NCBI GenBank assembly: GCA_018714725.1
Contig: DVMZ01000043.1
Span: forward strand, 1-8,347
Direction of reading: 5' to 3'
From: Candidatus Scatosoma pullistercoris
GTDB taxonomy: Bacteria > Bacillota > Clostridia > Christensenellales > Borkfalkiaceae
Length of the DNA stretch: 8,347 bases
Shown: positions 1-6,410 of the stretch, one piece after another
Position numbering within the stretch: position 1 is the stretch's first letter
Layout: each line of letters starts with the position of its first letter
Notes under the pieces: generated by a model
Told to the model about the DNA's origin: nothing
The model's input: only the letters and a program-made list of their open reading frames with translations
The model's database searches: none
Position numbers and translations under genes: made by a program

Positions 1-60
1 ACTGATTTTTTTCAGGGCGGAAATCCGGAGAAAGCGCAGGCAAAGGAGGAGCGGAGATGA
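1..60 (+). CDS. Possible C-terminal tail of the upstream gene (def, peptide deformylase?)
   Basis: Frame 1 is open from the window edge to a TGA at 58-60. That stop overlaps the fmt start as ATGA, the same overlap seen between rsmB and rlmN. The 19 visible residues (begins TDFFQGG, ends KEERR) are a charged tail with no diagnostic motif. The assignment to peptide deformylase rests only on the usual def-fmt gene order in Bacillota. Frame 2 is also open here, so even the reading frame is uncertain. Confidence 0.35.
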   Translation, partial: TDFFQGGNPEKAQAKEERR

Positions 61-998
61 AAATCGTATATGCGGGCACGCCGCAGTTTGCGGTGGCGCC
101 CCTGAAAGCCATTCTGGACGCGGGTTGGGAAGTGACGGGCATCGTCGTTCAGCCGGACAAGCCGCAGGGGCGCAAGGGGATTCTGACCCCCGCGCCCCTC
201 AAAGCGTTTGCACTGGAACGGGGCCTGGCGGTGTTTCAGCCCCGAAAGCTCCGCGAGGAACTGCCCGCGCTGAAAGGGTTGGGCGGGGACGTCATGATCA
301 CCTGCGCGTACGGGCAGATTCTTTCCGCCGAGACGCTGGAACTCTTCCCGAAAGGGGTATGGAATCTGCACGCCAGCCTGTTGCCGAAATACCGGGGCGC
401 TTCGCCCATTCAGTCGGCCGTGCTCGACGGAGAGCGGGAAACGGGCGTGACGGTGATGAAGACGGCGCAGGGACTGGACACGGGGGAGATCCTGCTTTCG
501 GAGCGGACGGAAATCGGCGGACGGGAGACGTTCGGGGAGCTTTCCGACCGGCTTTCTCTCCTGGCGGCGACGGCGGTTCTGAAAGCCCTGCCGCTCATTG
601 AAAGCGGGAAGTTTTCCCTGACCGCGCAACGGGAAGAAGGGGCTACGCTGACGAAGAAGATCGGGAAAGAACAGGCCCGGATCGACTTTGCTCTGCCCGC
701 CCGGCGGGTGGTCGATCTGGTGCGGGGGATGAATCCCGAGCCGCTCGCCTATACGGAGGCGGACGGACTCAGGCTGAACGTATTCCGGGCGGAGAGCGCG
801 CCGCGCCCGGCCGGAACGGAGGGCGCGGCGGCGGGAGAAGTGCTGTCCGATTCGCCGAAAGCGGGCCTGATCGTCGCCTGCGGGGAAGGAGAAGCGGTGC
901 GCCTCGACGAAGTGCAGGCGGCGGGCGGCAAACGCATGAAGGGAAGCGATTTTCTCAACGGCCGGAAGGTGAAAAAAGGACAGGTGTTCTCATGCTGA
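57..998 (+). CDS. fmt: Methionyl-tRNA formyltransferase
   Basis: Transfers a formyl group from 10-formyltetrahydrofolate to the amino group of Met-tRNA(fMet), making the initiator tRNA used by IF2; cytoplasmic. At 313 residues it has the usual family length. The N-terminal Rossmann-type formyltransferase domain starts MKIVYAGTPQFA. The folate-site/catalytic residues are visible as N103 and H105 (NLHASLLPKYRGASPIQ) and D141 in GLDTGEIL, matching the Asn-His-Asp triad of E. coli Fmt. The C-terminal beta-barrel tRNA-binding domain spans roughly residues 205-313. The ATG at 57 is the first start after an in-frame stop at 3-5 and is preceded by AAAGGAGGA at 42-50. Its end overlaps rsmB by 7 bases, which suggests translational coupling. 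Nothing is odd except a slightly Ala/Gly/Glu-rich stretch near residues 245-262. Confidence 0.97.
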   Translation: MKIVYAGTPQFAVAPLKAILDAGWEVTGIVVQPDKPQGRKGILTPAPLKAFALERGLAVFQPRKLREELPALKGLGGDVMITCAYGQILSAETLELFPKGVWNLHASLLPKYRGASPIQSAVLDGERETGVTVMKTAQGLDTGEILLSERTEIGGRETFGELSDRLSLLAATAVLKALPLIESGKFSLTAQREEGATLTKKIGKEQARIDFALPARRVVDLVRGMNPEPLAYTEADGLRLNVFRAESAPRPAGTEGAAAGEVLSDSPKAGLIVACGEGEAVRLDEVQAAGGKRMKGSDFLNGRKVKKGQVFSC

Positions 999-2257
999 GC
1001 AATCCCGTCTACGACCCTTATCAGATTCTGACGAAGGTATATTCGGAGGGCGCGCACTTAAAGCAGGCGATCGCGGAGACGTATATCGAGGAACTCAACC
1101 GCGCCCGGACGGTGCGCATCGTCTACGGCGTGCTGGAAAACGACGGATACCTGTCTTTCTGCATCCGCCGTTATGCGCCCAAAGCGCCCAAACCCGCCGT
1201 GCGGTTGATTCTCAAAATTTCCCTCTATATGCTGCTGTATATGGAGAAAAAGCGGTATATGGTCACCGACTGCGCGGTGGAACTGTGCAAAAAACTGGGC
1301 AAAGCGGGCGTGGCGGGGTTCGTCAACGCCTTTTTGCGGCGGTTTGACAAAACGGAGACGGACAAAGCTCTGCCAAAAGGGGAAGAGGGGGAAGCCCTTC
1401 GCCTGTCCTGGCCGCTCTATGCCTGGAAAAAGCTGAAAGCGGAATACGGCGCCCGGGCGGAACGCATTGCCGCGGCGAAGAGCGCGGGCGTTTGCGTGCG
1501 CTTTGCGAAAAACGAGGAAAAATACCTCTCTCTCCCGCACCTGGACACCCCCTTCCCGCATGTGTTTATCTTTCCGAGATTTGCGCGGGACGAGGGGTAT
1601 GACCTGGGAGAATATACCTTTCAGTCGGTGGGGAGCGTCGCCGTCTGCGGCGTGGTTTCCCCCTGCGGGGAAATGCTGGACGCCTGCGCCGCGCCGGGCG
1701 GGAAGTCGGTGCTCCTCGCGGGAAAGTGCGGCCGGGTGACTTCGTTTGAACTGCACCCGCACCGGGTGGAACTCATCCGGCAGTACAGGGAGCGCATGGG
1801 CGTAAACAACGTGTCCGAGCGACAGAAGGACAGCTCGGTGTTCGACCCGGACTATGAGGAAACCTTTGACGGCGTATTGTGCGACGTGCCCTGTTCGGGG
1901 TTCGGGACGGTCAGCGAGAATCCGGATATCAAGCTCTTCCGGAAAGAGGAGGATTTCGTTTCCCTGCGCGCCGCGCAGACGGGGATTCTGGACGCCTGCT
2001 GCCGGTATGTGAAGCGGGGCGGAAAGATGTATTATTCCACCTGCTCGGTGTTTGCGGAGGAAAACGACGGGATTGTGGGCGAATTTCTCAAAGCGCATCC
2101 GGAGTTTGAAAGCCTGCCCGTCGAAAGCCCGCTGCCCTTTGCGCGCAAGGCGTACGGGTTGCAGTTTCTGCCCGACGAAGCGTTCGGCGCGGGATTTTAT
2201 GTGGCGGTGATGCGCCGCAGGGCCGGGGAGAAGCCCGGGGGAGAGCCGGACAGATGA
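992..2257 (+). CDS. rsmB: 16S rRNA (cytosine-967-C5)-methyltransferase RsmB
   Basis: SAM-dependent enzyme that makes m5C967 in 16S rRNA; cytoplasmic, acting on the 30S precursor. Length is 421 residues against about 430-450 for the family. The N-terminal ~140 residues are the NusB-like RNA-binding helical domain (AIAETYIEELNRARTV, then GVAGFVNAFLRRF). The C-terminal Rossmann methyltransferase shows the SAM motif DACAAPGGKS at 230-239, the motif IV cysteine C301 in PCSGFGT, and the catalytic motif VI cysteine C351 in YYSTCSVFAEEN. Both cysteines expected of RNA m5C methyltransferases are present, so it should be active. The start overlaps the last codons of fmt, and its TGA overlaps the rlmN start as ATGA. 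Closest Bacillus counterpart by order is yloM. RsmF-like paralogues share the motifs, but the NusB-like domain and neighbourhood favour RsmB. Confidence 0.95.
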   Translation: MLSNPVYDPYQILTKVYSEGAHLKQAIAETYIEELNRARTVRIVYGVLENDGYLSFCIRRYAPKAPKPAVRLILKISLYMLLYMEKKRYMVTDCAVELCKKLGKAGVAGFVNAFLRRFDKTETDKALPKGEEGEALRLSWPLYAWKKLKAEYGARAERIAAAKSAGVCVRFAKNEEKYLSLPHLDTPFPHVFIFPRFARDEGYDLGEYTFQSVGSVAVCGVVSPCGEMLDACAAPGGKSVLLAGKCGRVTSFELHPHRVELIRQYRERMGVNNVSERQKDSSVFDPDYEETFDGVLCDVPCSGFGTVSENPDIKLFRKEEDFVSLRAAQTGILDACCRYVKRGGKMYYSTCSVFAEENDGIVGEFLKAHPEFESLPVESPLPFARKAYGLQFLPDEAFGAGFYVAVMRRRAGEKPGGEPDR

Positions 2258-3372
2258 AACGCATTTTACAGGACCTGAATTTTGCGGAGACCGAAACCCT
2301 GGTACTCGGTCTCGGCGAGAAAAAATTCCGCGCGAAACAGCTTTTCGACGGCCTGACGCAGGGCAGAAAGATTTCTGCAATCACCTCCCTTCCGGCGGAA
2401 TTCCGCGACCGGCTCCTTCAGGACTATGAGGACGAGCCCGTGAAAATCCGGGAGATCTTTCATTCCTCGGACGGGACGGAAAAATACCTTTTTGAACTTT
2501 CGGACGGCAACCTCGTCGAAGGGGTGTTGATGAAGTACAAATACGGCTGCACGCAGTGCGTTTCCACGCAGGTGGGGTGCCGCATGGGCTGTAAATTCTG
2601 CGCGTCCACGCTGGGCGGGCTGGTGAGAAACCTCACGGCAGGGGAAATTCTGGCGCAGATTCTCGTCGTCAACGCCCTGCACGCGGACGATCCCGAGCTG
2701 AAAGGCCGGGGCAAAGAGGCCCGCGCCGTGACCAACGTCGTGCTCATGGGCAGCGGGGAGCCGCTGGACAATTATGCCGAAACGGTGCGGTTTCTGAAAA
2801 ACGTCACGGCGGCGGAGGGGCTGAACATCAGCGCCCGCAACATTTCCCTGTCCACCTGCGGCCTGGTGCCGAAGATGTACGAGCTGGCGAACGAGGGGAT
2901 TCCCGTCAATCTCACCGTTTCTCTGCACGCGACTTCCGACGAGGACCGCGCCCGGGTGATGCCCGTCGCGAAGGCGTATAGAATTTCCGAAATCCTCAAA
3001 GCCTGCGCTTATTATTTTCAAAAGACGGGCAGGCGGTACTATTTTGAATATACGCTCATCGAAGGGGAGAACTGCGACGAGGAACACGCGCGGGCGCTCG
3101 TCGCCCTTCTCAAAGGCCGGCCCTGCCACGTCAACCTCATCCGCCTCAACGAAGTGAAGGAACGGACGCTGAAAGCGACGGGGGACAAAGAGGCTTACCG
3201 CTTTTTGGGGCTCCTCGAAAAGGGCGGGCTGAGTGCCACTCTGCGCCGTCAGATCGGCTCCGACGTCGGCGGGGCGTGCGGTCAGCTCCGGGCGGGGTAT
3301 CTCGAAAAAGGACGGGCCGCGGCGGAAGCCGGAAAGCCGGAAACGGAGCAAGGCTCCGCGGATGGGAAATAA
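2254..3372 (+). CDS. rlmN: Dual-specificity 23S rRNA A2503 / tRNA A37 C2-methyltransferase RlmN (radical SAM)
   Basis: Radical-SAM enzyme that adds a C2 methyl group to A2503 of 23S rRNA in the peptidyl-transferase centre and to A37 of some tRNAs. The [4Fe-4S]-binding CxxxCxxC is C109-C113-C116 (CRMGCKFC). C102, in CVSTQVGC, corresponds to E. coli Cys118, and C342, in GSDVGGACGQL, to the methyl-carrying Cys355, so the full catalytic set is present. Other family motifs are MGSGEPLDNY, NISLSTCGLVP, NLTVSLHA and VNLIRLNEV. At 372 residues the length is normal. About 22 residues after the last motif form a charged Ala/Glu/Lys-rich tail that looks dispensable. The start is fixed by the 4-base ATGA overlap with rsmB. 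Cfr is a related alternative, but lineage gene order (yloN position) argues for RlmN. Confidence 0.96.
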   Translation: MKRILQDLNFAETETLVLGLGEKKFRAKQLFDGLTQGRKISAITSLPAEFRDRLLQDYEDEPVKIREIFHSSDGTEKYLFELSDGNLVEGVLMKYKYGCTQCVSTQVGCRMGCKFCASTLGGLVRNLTAGEILAQILVVNALHADDPELKGRGKEARAVTNVVLMGSGEPLDNYAETVRFLKNVTAAEGLNISARNISLSTCGLVPKMYELANEGIPVNLTVSLHATSDEDRARVMPVAKAYRISEILKACAYYFQKTGRRYYFEYTLIEGENCDEEHARALVALLKGRPCHVNLIRLNEVKERTLKATGDKEAYRFLGLLEKGGLSATLRRQIGSDVGGACGQLRAGYLEKGRAAAEAGKPETEQGSADGK

Positions 3373-3406
3373 ATCTGCCCGTCAGGCGATACGGACGAAA
3401 AAATCC

Positions 3407-3435
3407 CCGCGGCGCGAATTTCTTTCGCGCCGCGG
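3407..3435. other. Perfect 12-bp GC-rich hairpin between rlmN and rpe
   Basis: CCGCGGCGCGAA (3407-3418), a 5-base loop TTTCT, and the exact complement (3424-3435). On the + strand it is followed by A residues (CAGAAAAAGG), not T, so it is not a standard terminator for the rlmN transcript. On the - strand it is followed by GGA and then six T (complement of 3398-3403), the pattern of an antisense terminator. It ends 7 bases before the AGGAG of rpe (3443-3447), so it could also act as an RNA processing or stability element, or influence rpe translation. The hairpin is seen directly; its role is inference. Confidence 0.7.
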
Positions 3436-3459
3436 CAGAAAAAGGAGAAGCAACCGGTT

Positions 3460-4116
3460 ATGAAAGAAACAAAAATCGCGCCGTCTGTTCTGTCGGCAGA
3501 CTTTTCAAAAATGGGCGAAGAGGTGAAGAGCCTGGAAGCGTGCGGGGCGGACCTCGTGCACTGCGACGTCATGGACGGCGTGTTCGTCAATAACATCACG
3601 TTCGGCATCAAGATGGTGGAGGACCTGCGCAAATGCACGGCTCTCCCGCTCGATTGTCATCTGATGATCGTGCACCCGGAAAAATATGTCGGGCGGTTCG
3701 CAAAAGCGGGCGCGGACATCGTCACGGTGCATTACGAGGCCTGCGGAGAGACTTTGAAAAGCACGCTGGAACTCATCCGCGCGGCGGGCGCGAAGTGCGG
3801 CGCCGTCATCAATCCCGACACGCCCGCCGAAAAGATCGCGGACGTGCTGCCCCTGTGCGACATGGTGCTGGTGATGAGCGTATTTCCCGGATTCGGCGGC
3901 CAGAAATTTATCGGGGAAACGCTGGAAAACGTTCGGTTCCTCCGCAATTTCGCGGCGGAGCACGGCCTTTCTTACGACATCGAAATCGACGGCGGCATCA
4001 CGCCCGAAAACGCGGGCCGGGTGCGGGAAGCGGGGGCAAACGTGCTGGTGGCGGGCAGCGCCGTGTTCAGGGCGCCCGATCGCCGCGCCGTCATCTCGGC
4101 GCTCAAAGGGAAATAA
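3460..4116 (+). CDS. rpe: Ribulose-phosphate 3-epimerase
   Basis: Interconverts D-ribulose 5-phosphate and D-xylulose 5-phosphate in the pentose phosphate pathway; cytoplasmic TIM-barrel metalloenzyme. At 218 residues it has the normal length. The metal ligands and general acid/base residues are all visible: H34 and D36 (LVHCDVMDG), H67 (DCHLMI) and D177 (EIDGGI). The other signatures are IAPSVLSADF at the N-terminus, VMSVFPGFGGQKF in the mobile loop region, and ANVLVAGSAVF near the phosphate-binding end. AAAGGAGAAG at 3441-3450 serves as ribosome binding site. The gene sits directly after rlmN, where prpC-prkC-rsgA would usually intervene. About 126 bases follow before thiN. They hold two perfect 12-base palindromes (CTTTCCGGAAAG at 4149-4160 and CTCCGGCCGGAG at 4207-4218) but no recognisable promoter or T-tailed terminator. 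Confidence 0.97.
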   Translation: MKETKIAPSVLSADFSKMGEEVKSLEACGADLVHCDVMDGVFVNNITFGIKMVEDLRKCTALPLDCHLMIVHPEKYVGRFAKAGADIVTVHYEACGETLKSTLELIRAAGAKCGAVINPDTPAEKIADVLPLCDMVLVMSVFPGFGGQKFIGETLENVRFLRNFAAEHGLSYDIEIDGGITPENAGRVREAGANVLVAGSAVFRAPDRRAVISALKGK

Positions 4117-4242
4117 GTCCGGGATTTTTGAAGAAAGGTAATTTTGAGCTTTCCGGAAAGAAAAAATTTTTCGGCGGCAGATTGAGAGAAAGATCGGGCG
4201 GGATGACTCCGGCCGGAGAAAACGCAAAGGGCGGGCGGAACA

Positions 4243-5058
4243 GTGAAAAAAGAGACGGAACCGGCGGGAAAGCGTCCGGAAAACGAGACGGCGGCCGGAC
4301 GGGCGGAAAACCCGGAGGAAAAACCGGAACAGAATCCGGCGCAGAATTCGGAAAGCCGGCCGCAAAAGCATCCGGCGGGACGGACGGGGATACTCCTTCT
4401 TAACGGGGAGCCCTGGCGCGGGCCGATCGACGACGGGAACGCGTACGTCCTCTGCGCGGACGGCGCCTATAACTGGGCGAAGGGAAGGGTGCGCATCGAC
4501 GAGAACCTCGGCGATTTCGATTCGGCTTCGGAGCCGCCCGTGCCGGCGCCTTCCCGCATTTATCCCTCTCAGAAGGATTTTACGGACGGGGAGATCGCGC
4601 TGGAAAGGCTGTTGGAACTCTTTCGCCGCAGAGAGATCGTCCGCGCGGAAATTTACGGCGGCGGAGGCGGCAGAGAGGATCATTTCCTCGGCAATCTGCA
4701 CCTTTTATACCGGGCCTGCCGGGAGGGGCTGCCCTGCACGATGTTCACGGCGCATGCGGCACTGTCGGTGCGCCGCGGAAAATTCACGCTGGAAAAAGTG
4801 CTCGGGAAAACGGTGTCCCTGTTGCCTTTCGGCGGCGACGCGCATATACTGTATAGCAGAGGGCTGTTCTATCCCACGGAGAATCTGACGCTCGTTTACG
4901 GCAGCTGCCGCGGCGTCTCCAACGTGGGCGTGAGCGAAAACGCCGAAATCGACTGCGACGGGGGATTTCTGCTCGTGGCGGTCAATAAGGAGAAAGATGT
5001 CAAAAATCATCTGTTTGAAGCCGCCGAAGGTCATCCGTCTCATTCTGCGCCTGTTTAA
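4243..5058 (+). CDS. thiN: Thiamine pyrophosphokinase, with an extra low-complexity N-terminus
   Basis: Transfers pyrophosphate from ATP to thiamine to give thiamine diphosphate. Motifs are GDFDS (residues 90-94), DFTDGE (112-117) in the place of the usual D-x-T-D-x-E, and GGGGGREDHFLGNL (from 139; the family has GGRxDH), followed by the C-terminal thiamine-binding domain with SLLPFGG and GVSNV. It has 271 residues against about 210 for the family. The first ~47 (rich in Glu, Pro, Asn, Lys, Gly) precede the true domain, which begins at GILLLNGEPW. The only possible start is GTG at 4243: an in-frame TGA lies at 4204-4206 and there is no ATG, GTG or TTG before the conserved domain. The Shine-Dalgarno match is weak. 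The last ~20 residues extend past the conserved end because the frame runs through spoVM. Order rpe-thiN-spoVM is as in B. subtilis (yloS). Confidence 0.9.
   Translation: MKKETEPAGKRPENETAAGRAENPEEKPEQNPAQNSESRPQKHPAGRTGILLLNGEPWRGPIDDGNAYVLCADGAYNWAKGRVRIDENLGDFDSASEPPVPAPSRIYPSQKDFTDGEIALERLLELFRRREIVRAEIYGGGGGREDHFLGNLHLLYRACREGLPCTMFTAHAALSVRRGKFTLEKVLGKTVSLLPFGGDAHILYSRGLFYPTENLTLVYGSCRGVSNVGVSENAEIDCDGGFLLVAVNKEKDVKNHLFEAAEGHPSHSAPV
4987..4992 (+). promoter_or_regulatory. Ribosome binding site of the spoVM-like gene, inside thiN
   Basis: AAGGAG followed by AAAG and then ATG at 4997. A clear Shine-Dalgarno sequence inside the thiN coding region, in front of an out-of-frame start codon, supports translation of the nested small gene. 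Confidence 0.7.
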
Positions 5059-5074
5059 GGGCAAAAAGGCATAG
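4997..5074 (+). CDS. spoVM: Stage V sporulation protein SpoVM-like micropeptide (25 residues)
   Basis: A 25-codon gene in a different frame from thiN, overlapping its last 62 bases and ending TAG at 5072-5074. The peptide begins MSKIICLKPPK, continues with an alternating hydrophobic/arginine helix (I-R-L-I-L-R-L-F pattern) and ends KGKKA. B. subtilis SpoVM is a 26-residue amphipathic helix (starts MKFYTIKLPKFLGG) that recognises the convex forespore membrane, anchors the SpoIVA spore-coat base and restrains FtsH. Shared features are the length, a short hydrophobic start, a K-x-P-K core with proline at position 9/10, an amphipathic helix and a basic tail. In B. subtilis spoVM lies exactly between thiN and rpmB, the position found here. 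A good AAGGAG precedes the ATG. Identity to B. subtilis is modest, so the call rests on position, size and pattern together. Forespore or mother-cell-specific control is expected from the family, but no sporulation-type promoter was identified inside thiN. Confidence 0.82.
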   Translation: MSKIICLKPPKVIRLILRLFKGKKA

Positions 5075-5085
5075 GCCGTTTTTGC
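5061..5085 (+). other. Hairpin with the spoVM stop codon in its loop
   Basis: GCAAAAAGGC (5061-5070) pairs with GCCgTTTTTGC (5075-5085, G5078 bulged), leaving ATAG (5071-5074) as loop; the last three loop bases are the spoVM TAG. It ends 4 bases before the dipeptidase ATG. The T-run lies inside the stem, so it could be a weak terminator or attenuator, or it could occlude the dipeptidase start until ribosomes finishing spoVM open it. The pairing is seen; the role is inference. Confidence 0.5.
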
Positions 5086-5089
5086 AGAG

Positions 5090-6127
5090 ATGCGTTACGC
5101 CGATCTGCACTGCGACGCGCTGACGGCCGCCGCGCCGGGAACATCGTTTTTACATAGGACAACGTCTCAGGTCTCCCTCGAAAAACTGGTCGGGGGAGAT
5201 TGTCTTTTGCAGTGCTTTGCGCTGTTTACGCCGCCCGCGCAGGACTTTGCGCGGTCGGAAGCCGTAAAGACGGCCGGGAAAAGGAGCGCCGCGGGCGACG
5301 GGCGCGCCCGGAACAGCCGTTCGCAACCGGACCCGCCCGGCGGAGCGGGCATAGGAGCGGAAAAATCCGGCGCGGGAGGCCCGGTAGAAAAAATTTCCGG
5401 CAAAGAAAAAACGGGAGAACGTGGAGAAACGGGCGCGCCCGTCTGGCGGCGGGCGCAGCGCTGTCTTTCCGCTTTTTTGGCGGCGGAAGGGGAACTTTCC
5501 GCCGCGGGAATCCGGCCGGTGCTGACGGTGGAAAACGGCGGCGTGCTGGAAGGGGAGCTTTCCCGGCTGGACGCGCTGGAAAGGGCGGGGGTAAAGCTGT
5601 TCGGTTTCACCTGGAACGAAGAGAACGAACTGGGCTTTCCCTGCGGCAGGCCGGGCGGGCTGAAACCGTTCGGGAAGAGGGTGGCGGAGGAACTGCTTTC
5701 CCGGGGGATTTATCCCGACGTTTCCCATCTCTCGGACGAGGGTTTTTTTGAAGTTGCCGAAATTGCGTCTGCTTTCCGCGTTCCCTTCGCGGCCAGTCAT
5801 TCGCTGGCGCGGTCGGTCTGTCCGCACCGGCGCAACCTCACGGACGAGCAGATCAAAGCCGTCGCGGACGGCGGCGGACTGATCGGCGTCAATTTCGTGC
5901 GGGAATTTATCGGCAAAGCGGGAATTTTCGCGCATGTCGTGCACCTTTGGAAGACGGGCGGCGAGGACGTCCTCGCCGTCGGTTCCGATTTCGACGGCAC
6001 CGACCGTCCGCTGTACGCGGGCGCGGACGAAATGCCCCGCTTTTTTGAAGATCTGGCGCGCGCGGGGTTGCCCGCTTCCGTCCTGGAAAAACTCGCGTTC
6101 CGCAACGCTTTGAGATTGCTGTCGTAA
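5090..6127 (+). CDS. Membrane dipeptidase (peptidase family M19), with a low-complexity insertion
   Basis: Dinuclear-zinc dipeptidase of the renal dipeptidase/amidohydrolase fold; bacterial members hydrolyse dipeptides, often with D-residues or dehydro-residues. Metal ligands by motif are H7 and D9 (DLHCDAL), E148 (TVENGG), H213 (DVSHLSDEGF) and H237 (AASHSLARSVCPH); D300 lies in GSDFDGTD. Further signatures are LFGFTWNEENELG and RRNLTDEQI. Family members of this short type are about 310 residues; this one has 345. Residues ~57-117 are a Gly/Lys/Arg/Glu/Ser-rich stretch unlike the family, between the QCFALF strand and the helix before E148. No signal peptide is seen, so it is probably cytoplasmic despite the family name. 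The start is set by the conserved MRYADLHCD beginning, but there is no good Shine-Dalgarno sequence (GCAGAG only). It lies 15 bases after spoVM, in the same frame. Its substrate cannot be told from sequence. Confidence 0.9.
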   Translation: MRYADLHCDALTAAAPGTSFLHRTTSQVSLEKLVGGDCLLQCFALFTPPAQDFARSEAVKTAGKRSAAGDGRARNSRSQPDPPGGAGIGAEKSGAGGPVEKISGKEKTGERGETGAPVWRRAQRCLSAFLAAEGELSAAGIRPVLTVENGGVLEGELSRLDALERAGVKLFGFTWNEENELGFPCGRPGGLKPFGKRVAEELLSRGIYPDVSHLSDEGFFEVAEIASAFRVPFAASHSLARSVCPHRRNLTDEQIKAVADGGGLIGVNFVREFIGKAGIFAHVVHLWKTGGEDVLAVGSDFDGTDRPLYAGADEMPRFFEDLARAGLPASVLEKLAFRNALRLLS

Positions 6128-6166
6128 GGTTTGCCGAAGGAAAAACGCAAAAGTCGGAAAAATGAA

Positions 6167-6199
6167 CGTCCCCGCATATGCGGGGGCGCGGAACGTTTT
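6167..6199. terminator. Hairpin terminator candidate after the dipeptidase gene, possibly bidirectional
   Basis: CGTCCCCGC, loop ATAT, GCGGGGGCG (6167-6188) makes a 9-bp stem with one G-T wobble, centred on the perfect palindrome 6170-6185. On the + strand a T4 run follows at 6196-6199 and a T7 run at 6209-6215, both further from the stem than is ideal. On the - strand a T5 run follows after four bases. It sits 39 bases after the dipeptidase stop, between convergent genes. Confidence 0.5.
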
Positions 6200-6285
6200 C
6201 GGAATAAGTTTTTTTCAGGCGGGCAAATTCCCGGAGCGCAAAGGACGGCGGGCGCGACACCGGCGCGCGGCGGCGCCGGGCCGCC

Positions 6286-6410
6286 CCGCAGAAAAAACTT
6301 TGCGGAAAAAACTGTGTGGAAAATGGCCCGAAAAAAACCGCGCAGAAAACTGCGCGGGAAAAACTGCATGGAAAAAATGCCCGAAAAAACTACCGGAAAA
6401 AACTGCGCGG
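6286..6410. repeat. Degenerate ~13-base tandem repeat in the convergent intergenic region
   Basis: About nine imperfect units of the form GCGCGGAAAAAACT. The A-runs begin at 6292, 6306, 6320, 6331, 6346, 6359, 6372, 6384 and 6397, so spacing is 11-15 bases. The 6128-6428 gap otherwise holds hairpins, including a GC-rich one at 6260-6279. Open frames across the array encode only Lys-rich (+) or Phe-rich (-) low-complexity sequence and look non-coding. On the - strand each unit presents a T-run, and two units with flanking GC stems form terminators for the lipoprotein gene. Confidence 0.7.
6331..6357 (-). terminator. Strong intrinsic terminator downstream of the lipoprotein gene
   Basis: On the - strand: CCGCGCAG, loop TTTT, CTGCGCGG, then seven T. 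The 8-bp perfect GC-rich stem with an immediate T7 tract is a textbook Rho-independent terminator, 72 bases after the lipoprotein stop codon. Confidence 0.85.

Noticed and set aside
1058..2380. Long antisense frame (440 residues) opposite rsmB
   Set aside because: GC-rich shadow frame. The + strand gene has complete family motifs and a coupled start; the antisense product is His/Arg/Pro-rich without recognisable domains.
4117..4242. TPP riboswitch upstream of thiN
   Set aside because: The gap is short and lacks the conserved TPP-aptamer cores (such as CUGAGA and the ACCUGAUCUGG-like element); only small palindromes are present.
3633..4403. Second + frame through rpe into thiN, considered as a frameshifted or programmed-shift partner
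   Set aside because: Arg/Gly-rich shadow within rpe. Only the part from ATG 4203 is mildly interesting, and reaching the thiN frame would need a +1 shift with no recognisable slippery signal.
6286..6410. CRISPR-like array
   Set aside because: Units are only ~13 bases, degenerate and contiguous, without constant repeats and unique spacers; no cas genes are nearby.
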